A stretch of DNA of 64,000 bases from Monomorium pharaonis (Eukaryota > Arthropoda > Insecta > Hymenoptera > Formicidae): the NCBI RefSeq assembly GCF_013373865.1, contig NC_050470.1, positions 30,673,585-30,737,584 of the forward strand, in the 5' to 3' direction. The notes beneath the pieces are model-generated. The model did not search any database and was not told where the DNA came from. It worked only from the letters and a program-made list of their open reading frames with translations. Below, piece by piece: positions 49,191 to 61,279 of the stretch; position 1 is the stretch's first letter, and every line of letters starts with the position of its first letter. Position numbers and translations under genes: made by a program.

Positions 49191-50551
49191 ATTAAGGATT
49201 GCTTCAATGTCTATGTTGTATCTATGTCAAATTTCCTAAAATACTCTTAGGGATTAATTGTTTGTAGAAACGATGCATTCAGATGTTAATCAAAGCAAAA
49301 TGGATTAGAAACTTACCATTTAATTATGTGCTAATATAGCCAAGAACAACTGATATATTTCCTCCTAGGACAGTAAATTGTGTTTATTAGCAAGTCAGCT
49401 GGTTACAGATACAGTATTGTCATTTGTGTACTTTTAAAACCGTAAACATCGCTGTTATTGTATTTCTGATAAAAATTTGTAAATAATAAATTCGAAATAT
49501 ATTTTATTAAATGTTCACGTACTCAATTATTAAATCACTTTAATAAAATTCTTATTTTCCTGTCTTATCTTTTTTTTCTTTTACTTTACATTTTGTGTAG
49601 ATATGAAATCTTCGCGTTTGAAACGTTGGACGATTCGAGTTTCGATTAAACAAAGAACGTAAACACGTTATTTGAAAATCTTTCGTTCCAATTGCGAAAT
49701 ATATATGAATAATAAAATATATATGAATATTGGCATGATTGAAGAGCGTTTTTCGAGATAATTTTGCATAATTTTGATCTATTTAAAAGAACTAAATTTA
49801 CACCCACGAGCGTTTACTTGAATCACTTATAAATCCTAAATAAACAACATAACATAAAATGACACCAGTAAAAAGCTTCGTTACAATCGAGATATATTCG
49901 TCAAACCGCGCTTTCTGATAGAGCAGCGTCAAACACAATGGCTACGGCCAATTGGATTCGTTATTTCATTCTGTTTCTCGTGGTTGTACGACTTAAATTT
50001 AAGATCGCATTGTGAAATATCGCCTTTATTACGACATTTTTGTCTTTTGCTAAACAAAGGCGAAAAAGGCGCGAAAAGCATTCGCGCGATCTTGGTGCTG
50101 CATATCAGATAACTCTTGCGTGTATTTGTAAATAAAATGATACGAATGTTGAAAATATCGAGAAGAGTTCTTAATATCGGTAGGGACTAATGAAACAGTG
50201 AAAAGAAAATACAGCGGAAAAGGTTAGAATTGAACGGTACGAGTATTGTGTTAGCTACGTGAACGAGCTATTAGTATTTTTACACAATCGCGGATATATT
50301 TTTGCGAATACGTTTTGGAGAAAATAATAAAGAATAGTTACATGTGATTATTATTCAATTTGTTATAACTTCTATATTATGCAGATAAGCAATTACACAA
50401 TAATGTAAATATATTGGAGCACATTGTTGTGTTAAAGCGATTTGTGAGATTTAATAGATAATTATTCGTTTCATCATATATAAAGTTTTTTAAAAATATG
50501 TATGGATAATTTTTTATTATATAGAAGTATTTGTCAACATATTTATTAACG
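49191..50551. promoter_or_regulatory. Divergent promoter region between the elongin B-like gene and POLD2
   Basis: A 1.36 kb spacer between divergently transcribed genes. AT-rich except for 49,850-50,330, which contains CpG-bearing, promoter-like sequence. No other gene was seen; start sites are not mapped. Confidence 0.4.
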
Positions 50552-52706
50552 ATGGTACATACAACTGAATCTGCTGGGAATCTGCTTTCAACACCAGGAA
50601 ATGAAAAACCACAGGAATTGAAGAGACAGCCAATACAATATGAAGACTTGACTGGTAATTTCGATGATAAAGTGATTGATTTCTCAAAGCAATTTTGCAG
50701 CATATATGCAGCAAGATTGGCAGAGTTGAGAGAGATATTGGTACCACGAGTTGTCGCAAAATGGGGTAAGTTTTACAGTGCTGTTTTAAGTAAAATTTTA
50801 TCATAGGAATTGAGATTTTTATACATAAATATTTTGTGCGATTATAGAATCAGTCAAGTAACAATTTTATTGTTTATTTTTTGTTTTGCTAGGTGAAGTT
50901 CAGATACTGAAGTTGGCAGAATTGGAAGATTTTGAAGGCGAAGAATGCGTGATAATTGGTACACTTTATAAGCACCAAAAGTGGAAGCCATCGATATTGC
51001 ATGAATTAAGTGAGGATCATCAACTTACGTTGCCTGAACCAAGATCGAATTATTGTTCAGAAAAGGATCAACTCTTCTTGGAAGATGAGATGCTGCGTAT
51101 TAAATTAATGGTCGAAGATGCTGATTTGAAGCATTATGTTACAGGTGTTGTGTGTGCCATTTTAGGCTACAAAGATAAGAACGGCAGCTTTGAAGTAAGT
51201 ATGTATTAAAATTAAGATACATATACATATGCATACATATTTTTTTTAATTTTGTTTAGATCAAGGACTGGTGTTTTCCTGGTTGCGTGCCTAGAAGTTC
51301 ACCAGCACAGCCAAAATTCAAAGGAAAGTTGGTGTTTCTATCTGGTCTCGACCTGGTAAATACCTCAAGCAACACATCTCTAAGTCTTTTAACCGAATGG
51401 ATATGTGGAATGGCAGGAGAGACAGAGGCGCAAGAAAACGTCACTGACATTGTTCGAGTCATTATTGCTGGTATATCAAATGCCTTTAATCGTATGATTG
51501 TAATGCAACTCTTGTTCACATTTCAATATTGCATTCCCCATAGGTAATTCTGTCAAAACTGTTACTAAGACAAATACTCTAATGGGACATGCCGAAGGAA
51601 AGGCGCAAGACGCCGCTATAACGAAAGAAGTTGCTGTAGCAACAACGCTCGTGGACGCATTTCTCTCCGAAATAGCAGAGTGTTGTTGCATCACTTTAAT
51701 GCCAGGTCGGCACGATCCCACCAGTGCGATGTTGCCACAGAAACCGCTACATCCGTGTATACTACCACTAACATCTAGGTACTTGCAAATACACATATCG
51801 ATTACATTAAATGTACATTCAACTTTTCAATGAACAAGATAAGATTAAAACTCTTTCGAACTACTTGAACATTTTTTTTCTCTATTTTTACATAGCAAAG
51901 AAATAAGGTTTTAAAAAATTGCTTTAATTGTACATTTATAAAATTTTGCAGCATTACGATTCAGATTTATATAAATAGTAATGTAATAAAATGTAATTTT
52001 TGTAATTTGACGGAGTTATAAAATTTTCCATCCTAATTTTACAATCCTGCTAAAAATGTGACAATTTTTTTAGATATCAAAGTTTTAAAGGTGCGACTAA
52101 TCCGTGGATCGGCAAAGTCGCCGATCGTGTAGTAATGGGCAGCAGCGGACAACCTATTGAAGACATTATAAAAGCAACCGGTGAGACAGATATTTCTCCC
52201 TTAGACTGGCTAGAAAAAACGCTGCTTTGGAAGCACATATGTCCGACTGCTCCAGATACATTACCAGTGAACCCTTATTCTGTAAAAGATCCATTCATCA
52301 TAAACTACTGTCCAGATATATATTTTGTGGGTAACATGGATAAATTCGAGACAAAATTATGGAAAGGTAAATATTATATCAGAGAAGAGATAGATTACAT
52401 TCAGAAAATTGATAAGATTACTTGAATATTAGTCACGTTAAAAAATACTAAACTCAAAATTATTTAATACACGATGTATTTAGTTCTCTTTTGAGAATGA
52501 CTATAATGTAGTCATTCGTACAAATTTTGATGTATTCTGATGTCTTCTTATATTTGTGATTAATCTAAGTATATTTAACACTTGTAGGTGAAGAAAATCA
52601 AGTGGTCAGACTAATTTGTATTCCAACCTTTTCTTCTACACATATTGCAGTTACAGTGGATTTAGAAACTCTGGATACTGATTTTGTTTGTTTTGGAAGT
52701 GGATGA
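50552..52706 (+). CDS. POLD2: DNA polymerase delta small (B) subunit
   Basis: Regulatory subunit that bridges the catalytic subunit to POLD3 in replicative polymerase delta (nucleus). Six exons: 50552-50765, 50893-51194, 51260-51470, 51544-51778, 52074-52366 and 52588-52706. They total 1,374 nt, 457 residues, close to the usual length of about 430-470. The N-terminal OB-fold region (ECVIIGTLYKHQKWKPSIL, LKHYVTGVVCAILG) is followed by the inactive calcineurin-like phosphoesterase domain (FLSGLDL, CCITLMPGRHDPTS, LPQKPLHPCILP, TNPWIG). The end is GEENQVVRLICIPTFS and onward. The ATG at 50552 is the first in frame. An AATAAA at 52861-52866 is a likely polyadenylation signal. Confidence 0.96.
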
Positions 52707-54570
52707 ATATATAAACATGAGTAAATTCACAATTTATCTGAAGTTGCAGACAGTTAGATAAAGTAGATAATCTAACATGTGACATTTTTCCTGTTAGATC
52801 GTGTCACCATTAATGATCCATATTTTTTAAATCATATTTTTAAAATATACAAAATTTGGAAATAAAAATATTTTATATTTTTGATAACAGTACCATACTT
52901 TGTCTTGAATGTAATTACAAAATGTATATAATCTTCATAATTATTTATCATGATAAGTATATCAAAAAGATACTTAAAGCAAGACTTAAAAAATGCAGAA
53001 TTGTAGTAAACTGTAAAAATTTGCTTCTTGGTTTAGTCACGTATTGTAATGTTAGAAAAAAAGATTTGTTTGTGTGTGTATGTGAAGACAAATGAGTACA
53101 TATGTATACGAACAAATTTTTATATGAGAATTTGCATATTGTGAAAGAAAGAACAATTTTTGTTGTCACCTATTTTTATTTGCATTTCGTAAAAGTGATA
53201 TACAAAATTGAAACGCATGCGACTTTAAGAATTCGTAGACATTTTACCTGGTTATAAAACTTTTAATACGAAAGAAAATACATGTAGTATCACAGACTAT
53301 TAGAAAATTGCGAAATCACAGTGACACAAGACTTTATTTATGAACGCTTAAATTAACAAGTGAATATATACTTCACAAATTATACCAATGATAAGAACAT
53401 AACAGTCAAAATACAGAAGATCATAATTTAACTAATAACACATTTTTAATATTAGTATGGTTTTTTCTGTTCTACATCAAATTTTCACACACTATATGTC
53501 AAGAATATCTTCTATAATACATAAATTTACAATTTTTCTTTTATAATTTTAATTTTTATAACATTATCCTTACCTGTATAAGAGTGTAATAGTAATATCT
53601 TAAGACACGACTTGGTCATACATGAAAATTAAAACAGGATTATCCTAATTCTAAAAAAATTCATACTTAACGAAACTGATTTTGACTGTTACATAAATTA
53701 CGTTTGAGAAATTAGGTGCAAGAGTTAGGCCTGGTCTACAATACATGGAGTAAGCAAGGAGTAAGAAGAGTAAGGTAATTTCCTTCTGCGCTGTGATTGA
53801 CTGAGTGTTAAGAAAAGCAGGAGTAGGAGTAAGACGAAATGAAAATAATTTATTTCACTTACGACCTTACGCCAGCTTTCTTACACTGAATTAACCCTTT
53901 TACGCCTGGTCTTACTTCTTACTCCATGCTTATTCCAGCTATTGTAGACCAGGTCTTATATGACGAACAATGTACAAGGATTTAAATACAAGTTTTGACA
54001 TAATGGATAAAATTGTAACGTACATTAAGCATTTTTTAATCTTAACATCTCTTGTAGAGCGTGTCACGCAGACTGCGACTGTATTCTCTCTCTCACAAAA
54101 TAGAAAAAGCACGTATATATTGGAAGGTACACGGTGCTACAGAACATTTTATTGGCACTTTTATTTAAAGTGAAGAGCTCCGATCGCAACATAAATACAG
54201 TTTTGTACAAAACCATTCAATTTTTCGTGAGATTCCACTTCTTTCAGAGAATTAATACTATCTATTATTTATGTAACAGAGCAGGAAAATCAATAATGCG
54301 TATCCTAAACGTAATACGAGTCTAGAGTTCTAATGCTTTGGCCAAAATAGCAATACTTAAAAAAAAGCAATCATAATTATTTAAGGTTTTTCCATTAATT
54401 TAACCAGAGAGAATGAAGTTATAAAATTTATATTTATAATACACTTTACAGGTTCGTAATTAACTTAAGGTGCATTGTTACATGACCGACAGGTATATAT
54501 AACAATTGACAGGTAGCTTCTGCATATAGTAACGATGTAGACATACTGTACTTATTATGAGTTTTATATC
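52707..54570. other. Convergent 3' spacer between POLD2 and KANSL1
   Basis: AT-rich, no gene seen; it includes the 3' UTRs of both genes and one MITE. Confidence 0.5.
53728..53955. mobile_element. MITE (PIF/Harbinger-like), third family
   Basis: A 228 bp element flanked by TTA on both sides (53725-53727 and 53956-53958). Terminal inverted repeats are GGCCTGGTCTACAATACATG against a reverse-complemented right end starting GACCTGGTCTACAATAGCTG, extending ~45 bases through GGAGTAAG(C)AAGGAGTAAGA-like sequence. Internal GAGTAAG units are repeated. No coding capacity. Confidence 0.82.
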
Positions 54571-57500
54571 CTATCTTTTAGCCGTCGGACGTATTCTCTC
54601 CTTTTCAGTGTCTCTATCGTCAGCTACCGTCCATTCGGGATCATTGGGATCCTCACCGTCTAAATCACAACAAGCCGATTCGGTTGAATCCGATTCGGGA
54701 GAATCCATTTCGACTTCCTAGAAACGTAGAAATACAAATAGTTAAATACAACCGTCTTCGTCGACCATCACCTACGTCCAATTGGTCGCTTTGCGAAAAA
54801 ACTTTATTTAAGGTATTTGCAAGCTCTCATATATGGCAGTTGCGTGAACCAAGGAGCAAACTAGAGTCGTGTAAAAGATTCTATAACGGAAATGGAAAAT
54901 ACGTAATAATCACGTTTAACTTAATGTGAAACTTTTTCTCGTCATTTAACATTTGCTAATTACGTGTGTCTATGTGAGATGAAAAATAAAATCAATTACG
55001 TTACAGAAGAATATGAAGCGTCAAGTGGTACTGCTTACCGGAAATAGCCTCGAGAGGAGCCATGAAAGTTGGCTCAAAGTGTATATTAATAATCAGTACA
55101 CTAGCACACACTCACATACATTTTATATAATTAAAATTTCTCACTTAGATACTCGATACAAGAGGTATCAGTAAAAGTACAATGTACGTACATCATCGCC
55201 CTTGTCTTCGTCGCGGGAGCATAAAGACGCCGACGAAGCTTGCCAGTGTCCGTCCGGCATCACTTCCAACATCTTGTCATAAATCTCTTCGGATAATGGG
55301 AATACTCTTGGCTCGTACGGCAATATCTGAAAATTTCAGGAGTGTTATGTTATGATATCAATGTGATATTTATTTAAACGAGATATCACTGTATTGCGAC
55401 TTAGTGCTTACCTCGTTATCATCTTCGGTAAATGCGACCGTGGCATCATCTTTCCCACCAAGTTTTAAAGCGGGCATAGTGCGACGTCGCAGAGAGTTTT
55501 GTAAAGCAGACGGTCGGTGCGAATCTAAACCCGATGACTCTGTGTCCTGCACCTGAGACGGAGTGGCAGGTGGAGATGTGATTGGGGACGTCACGTCTCC
55601 ACCAAAGTCACTGCTCGCGTGCGGCGACATAGGATCTAAAAGAGAATTATTTTTTTCCCATAAAGATATAATTTTGTTCATTGAGCTAACGTTATGTAGA
55701 GAGTCGTGCCAATGTCAAGATAATTTAATGAAATATCTAAAAAAAAGTGTAGCGAGTAATTAAAAAAAATAATAAACAGTTCAACAAATAATAATTTAGT
55801 AGTGGCATGATACTACAATAAATTTACGATTAAAGGCGAGACGTACCTGGCGTGTTCGCACCGCTGTCTGCTCTGCTGTCGATACGACGATTATGACGAA
55901 TACGTGGTTGATTTGGCGTATTGAGATACGTCATAAAACGTTTGTATTCCTCACGTTCGCTACGCTCGTGCCTTAGGGCGATCGTCTCGTCCGACAAGTC
56001 TTCAAACTGACGGAATCAATGAATATAACATATATTACGAAAGAGAAAATGATATGTTACTTAATTCTTTCATTCTTGCCGCTTTTTGTACATATGAACG
56101 ATTATCTCACATTATTTACTTACGTCACTGTCCTGATCAGGCCTGTGCATCACACCGTTTTTCACATCCATTTTCGTGGGTTCCTCGCACAGTCTCCATC
56201 TTTAATAATAAAATATAGAAAAATATTAATAAAACAATGCTGTTAAAATATAATACGGTAATAATGGTGTTAAACTAAATCTTGTTTGGAAGTTGGAGCA
56301 ACAACGAATTATATAGATATAATATCTTACTTTGGTGTTAATATCTCCTTGTATTGTAATTTTTCAGGTCTAGTTGAAGCAGCGACGCTATAAGGGATGA
56401 CTATATTGTCAATGTCATACGAGTTTTGTCGCAAACGCCTGAAAAGAATATCATAAGCGAGTTATAGTTTGCAAAATAATCTTCTGAATTGACACAATAA
56501 TGGGGGTAATAACGGCTGATGATTTCATGAGTAGTAAACATAATCATTCTCCATTTTATGCTTCAAAGTACTCTGTATGGAAAACTTGGCGTGGGGATCG
56601 ATATAGTGATCTCGCTAATGGAAAAGCAATTGATATGTGAACGTTACGTCGCTTACCCATGCGAATTGGAACTTTTTTCTTTAACAACGTTTTTCTCCGT
56701 CGAGGCAGTAACGTGTTGCAATGGAGAAGGCACTGGGGATGAGTGTTTGCTAGAACTTGAAAGCGCGCTAACGTCGTCGTCATCCTCAGTCGGCAACTTT
56801 GATACTTTTTTCTTGCTCAATCCAGGCACGCTTCTCTCATGGCTGAGATTTCTATTTCTCTTTCCATTTTTCAACACCTTTCTTTTGATCCCTACAAAAG
56901 TGCACGTTATTTCATACCGGGGAAAAAAGCAAACAACGGGAGTGACTCGTTCTTTTAATAAGTACGAATGATAGATTACAAAATGATATTCTCGTGATAC
57001 ATACTTGCTGTAAGGATAGTCGAGGAGGATTTCTTTAAACGCGCGGTGTATTTCGTTCTATTAGGAAGTTTCTTATTTCTTCTTTCGTTGCTATCTTTAT
57101 CTTTTATTCGGGTAACTCGTAAATTGCCTCTAAACATTTTCTGCTGCCACTCCACTGATTTCATAATAGCTTCTAAATGTGTTCCATGTATAATTTCTAA
57201 AATAAATAAAAGATGTGATATATACAGCTAGAAAATTTTCGTTGCTAGTCCATAATTTCGAGCTTTTACTTATTAAAAAATTGAACGTTGTAGGAAAACC
57301 TAATCTGCGAATGTGTATGCGAGATATAAGTTTTTCTAGATTTTACATTACACACATATTTATATATCTTATATCAATATGTATGCGAATTGAATAAAGT
57401 TCCAGTTTAAAGAGAGGAAATTCTTTTTTGTATTCGTGAGTAAACATACCATCAGAGAACGACAACACCGGATGAAAATTGGGATCAACAAGTGCTACAC

Positions 57501-60500
57501 GTTCCTGTACAGAAAGCTGTTCAATTGGTTCTTGTGGCTGCATTGGATCTAGCCTTCCTGTACATAAAGCACACGCAGGCAACACATGATCACAATTGCA
57601 TCTCACTGTTGACGCTTTAGCTGCACGCTTCGAAACTTCGTGTAGCCTGTCCACTTGCAAAAGCTTTCGCTTTCTATAAAAATTCCATACAAATGGACGT
57701 GTCCTACTAGCTGGTAATTCATTCTCGGACGAATTGTATCGTCCAGTGGACCCTGGTAGGGCGCCACTATATCCATTAACGGTCTCCGCATTTTCGAGAA
57801 CGACCAGGCCCTTCGCGGCCCTGATCTGCCGTTGCATGTCGTTATGCTGTCTAATTCTGTATTCTAAATCTGATATCTGTGCTTGTAGCCAGGTCCACCG
57901 TGATGCTACACCACCACGATCCTGTGCATATCTCCATGCTGCTCTTTTGGATCTGTGCAAATAATGTAACAATACGATTGGCCTACTGATTTGTAAAATT
58001 AAATACCATAACATTGTAGTAAACAAATCAGCGTAGCCCATTTAGGCACAAAAACTATACGAAATCCCAAGACCTTAAGAAGAATGGAGAAATTAAATAA
58101 CAATTTACTTTCAACCTTATCTCACCTTACAAAATCAATTAACTATAATGTACACGATATTGTTACAGACAAAATGCATTAAATCCAAATACTAAATGTC
58201 AACTTATCACGAATGTGTTTTCAAAACAAATGGCTTCATAAATAAATAAACAATAAAGAAATCAGAACCGAGCCAAAAAATATATTTCGGTCCGTTTTCT
58301 TCTCAACCGCGACGATACTTACAACTTGTTAAATAAACTAAAAAATTAAAATTTCTATTAGGGGCCTTTAAATTAAGAAAATTATTCGCTTATTTTTTGC
58401 ATCGAGGCGTTTTCGAATTATAAATGATTAAAAATTAGAAAAAATTTAGGAACTCTATCTAAAATCATTTAAATTAAGTGTAATATAAACAAAGCGATTT
58501 TCTACTACGACATTTAAGACCAACTTTTTGGTAAATTTACCTATCCGGTAAGCATGTATCTTTTTTTCTTAAATAAATAAAAATAGACATATATTTACCC
58601 GATAGATAAGTTTGCCAAGAAATTGGGACAACTAACCCATAAATAAAAATTCAATAGTTAAAATATTAAATAAAATTCTTGCTAAGAAAATGACAAAACC
58701 AAGTATACTCGATTTCAAAAGAATGTTTAAGTCATTTGATTCATGCTGTGTCGTATTATATATATAATTATAATTAAATTAATACTGGGTTGAATTATCT
58801 ATTCAAAGACTTGGTCAATCACTTCAACAACTATACAGAATTCAGTTATTTGTGTAACTTGTCACAATTAAAAAAATAAAATTTTTTTTTCAAAATAATT
58901 TAGAAATAGATATTAAAGTTCCTTTCATCACATTCAAGTTGAATAAATACAACTTGTTTTAAATATTATTTCTTTTCCTTTTAAATAAACGTAAAATAAA
59001 AATATAAGTTGCATAAAACAGACAAAGGCGAACGCATTCGTGCGTTAATGTTAAAATAATAAAAAAATATTAAATCTAGTAGTCAAACGTAACTTACATA
59101 GAGAGACACTGTTGTTGCGCATTGTTAAATGTTTGCATTTCATCGCAGCTCTCTCCGCCACTGCTGGATGCCGTACAGTCCGAATCCAAGTTTGTCTCCA
59201 CAATATGGTATTGCGTGGCCAAAGATCCGGCCACATTTTCCACTTCTTCACTGTTCAGTTTAACTTGAGGGGTACCGAACACTGGTTGACGATTACCGTT
59301 ATTACCAGACGTACCACCCACGTTATCACGCGACCCTCCACCAAAGTATCGACAAACTCTTTGACGATTCACACTGTTACTCTGAGCGACGCACATCTTT
59401 TCAATTTTCTGCAGAAACGAATGCAAACTGCCGCTAATCTCGGGAAAGTTTCTCACGTTAGATTTCGAGCCGATATTAACTAATTCTTGTAGAAGGTATT
59501 TCTTTACTCCGTGATGGGCCAACTCGAGAACGCCGGTATTCTCCTCCGCCACGTGTCTGCCCATTATTCTCGTCTGAATTTTTCTCAGTCTTCTCAGTAG
59601 AAACGCGCATCTCCTCTCGATCTCGAACTGCTTCTGCGCGACGATATCTTGTTGCGATCTCAAACTGTTGAACTTTTGCTGCTCCACCGTGTCTACCGGG
59701 ATATTCATGTTGTCGTTACAAAGACTTATTACGTCCACGTCGTTGAGTAGATCCCGTTCGAAGGAAGCGAAACCCTCCTCGGGCATGGCGAACATTTCGA
59801 CGCTGTCGACCGCGCCTTGTACGGGCTCGCCACCGGTCACCGTGGAAATATTCTCGGTGCTCTCCGCACCCTCGATCGAATTGATGACCTGCAAAATCTC
59901 CTCGACGTTGTGCCCGATATCAGCGACATTCGCCATGTTGCATTGCTCGGCTGTGATATCGGTGCCGAAGGCCATGATCTGATCGACATCCAAATTCTTA
60001 TTGTCTTCCGTCTCGGTAGCCACCAGGGGCAAGTCCACGCTCGATTTCAGGAAACCCATGTTGTTCGTTTGATCACCCATAGATGGGTCGTTCATTATAA
60101 TGTCGATCGCCTTCCTTTCGGCGTGACCGGCGTCCGGCAGCGTGACCGGTCGCTCAAAGTCCTCCTCCTCCGCCTCTTCTTCCTCCTCCTCCGCCGTCGC
60201 CGCCGCCGCCGGCGCCTGCTGTTGCAAACACGCCGCACCGTTTCTCGCCGATCCGATCAAGTCGGACGTGTTCGTAAACGCGGACAACGAGTCGAGGTCG
60301 TTAGCATATTTGGAGTTAATGACATCGCGTATGAGGTCCTTTGAGATACCGCTCAAGCACTGCTCGTCGATCTTGGACGGTTGTACGTTCGCCGACACTA
60401 CGAACTTGCTAAGGATCTCACGGTCTTGGCACACCTGCGTCGCCTGCTCGGCGGACAGAAAGCCACTCGCGGCTGGTAGGGTAGGGAGCAAGTTTTCAGG

Positions 60501-60536
60501 CTTTTGAGGACCGCCTTCCGTCAGAGCAGGGGCCAT
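54571..60536 (-). CDS. KANSL1: KAT8 regulatory NSL complex subunit 1
   Basis: Scaffold of the NSL complex that binds the acetyltransferase MOF/KAT8 and WDR5 at promoters (established for the family). Ten minus-strand exons: 60536-59098, 57952-57450, 57196-57005, 56891-56657, 56438-56331, 56199-56124, 56006-55847, 55635-55412, 55326-55192 and 54717-54571. They total 3,219 nt, 1,072 residues. The start at 60536 gives MAPALTEGG, matching the conserved KANSL1 N-terminus. A longer in-frame start at 60650 (MGVSAAHGERR) is possible but less likely. Other visible parts: an acidic Glu run, the block SKRAAWRYAQDRGG plus coil (~480-520), RPFVWNFYRKRKL with the Cys-rich CNCDHVLPACALC, and the MOF-binding PEHE region (~790-900; YDIDNIVIPYSVAASTR, LQYKEILTPKWR). 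The tail is Ser/Pro-rich and acidic. Confidence 0.95.
58517..58639. mobile_element. Palindromic MITE, copy 2 of the 2.1 kb family, in a KANSL1 intron
   Basis: Same architecture and sequence as 2124-2256: GGTAAATTTACCTATCCGGT, then AAGCATGT, a TTCTTAAATAAATAAA centre, and GATAGATAAGTTTGCCAAGA onward to CAACTAACCC. The left outer end is degraded (AGACCAAC instead of GGGTTCCAAC). It lies in the intron between 59098 and 57952. Confidence 0.8.
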
Positions 60537-60927
60537 CACTGCCACTGACGCTGCCAGTGCCGCGGCCTCCACATCCAGAGGCTCCCACGACGTGCCGCAA
60601 AGTGCGCGTCCGCCGCTCCTGCGCTCCCCGTGCGCCGCGCTCACTCCCATTCATCCATTACTACGATCGGCTCTGTCCTGCGCCTCCCTTACCCTTCCTG
60701 CCTGCGCGTCTCTTTTTCTGACTTGACGGCGCGACTCTTGTCTCCCACTCTTTGTCTCCCAATTCTCTTTCTCTCTATTTGTTTCCGCTGTCTTTATTCT
60801 AATAAACAGTTTATCATTGGTGGCCTGTCATCATTCGCGGCCACGTAAATTACGTCGTCTTCGCGATATCTCCTATGTTATCCATCATGAATTTTCATCG
60901 TTTATCACAAGACGATATTGGATCCCT
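60537..60927 (-). promoter_or_regulatory. Probable 5' UTR exon of KANSL1
   Basis: A polypyrimidine-rich acceptor on the minus strand (TTTTTTTTTTGCAG, then GGATCC, at about 60928) suggests that untranslated exon sequence begins near 60927 and runs into the coding exon. A candidate upstream donor (CCAA, then GTGAGTTGG) lies at about 61270. Inferred from splice-site shape. Confidence 0.4.
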
Positions 60928-61279
60928 GCAAAAAAAAAAACAACAAATATTACATTATGCCTCCTTTTGCCTTTTACCTACACAAATTTTAAATAGACGA
61001 ATCGACGGGACTAGCAGAAAAAAATATTACTTTTAATTTGGCAAATAAATGTTATGTATCTTTCAATGAAAAAAAAGAAAAAAAAAAGAAAAAAATTCAA
61101 TAGCGCCAAGCCCTTTAATCGGTCGGGCTGAAACGGGGTTATCTATGCGTTACGCAAAATTACATAACATTTTTAAGCCACATAGATAACTGCCGCGCGC
61201 TCGCAGTAGAGAGATCTTTCGTTCGAATAGAGAAGCAGCCGTGAAATTAGGTACCCTAGTAATCTCCAACTCACTTGGT

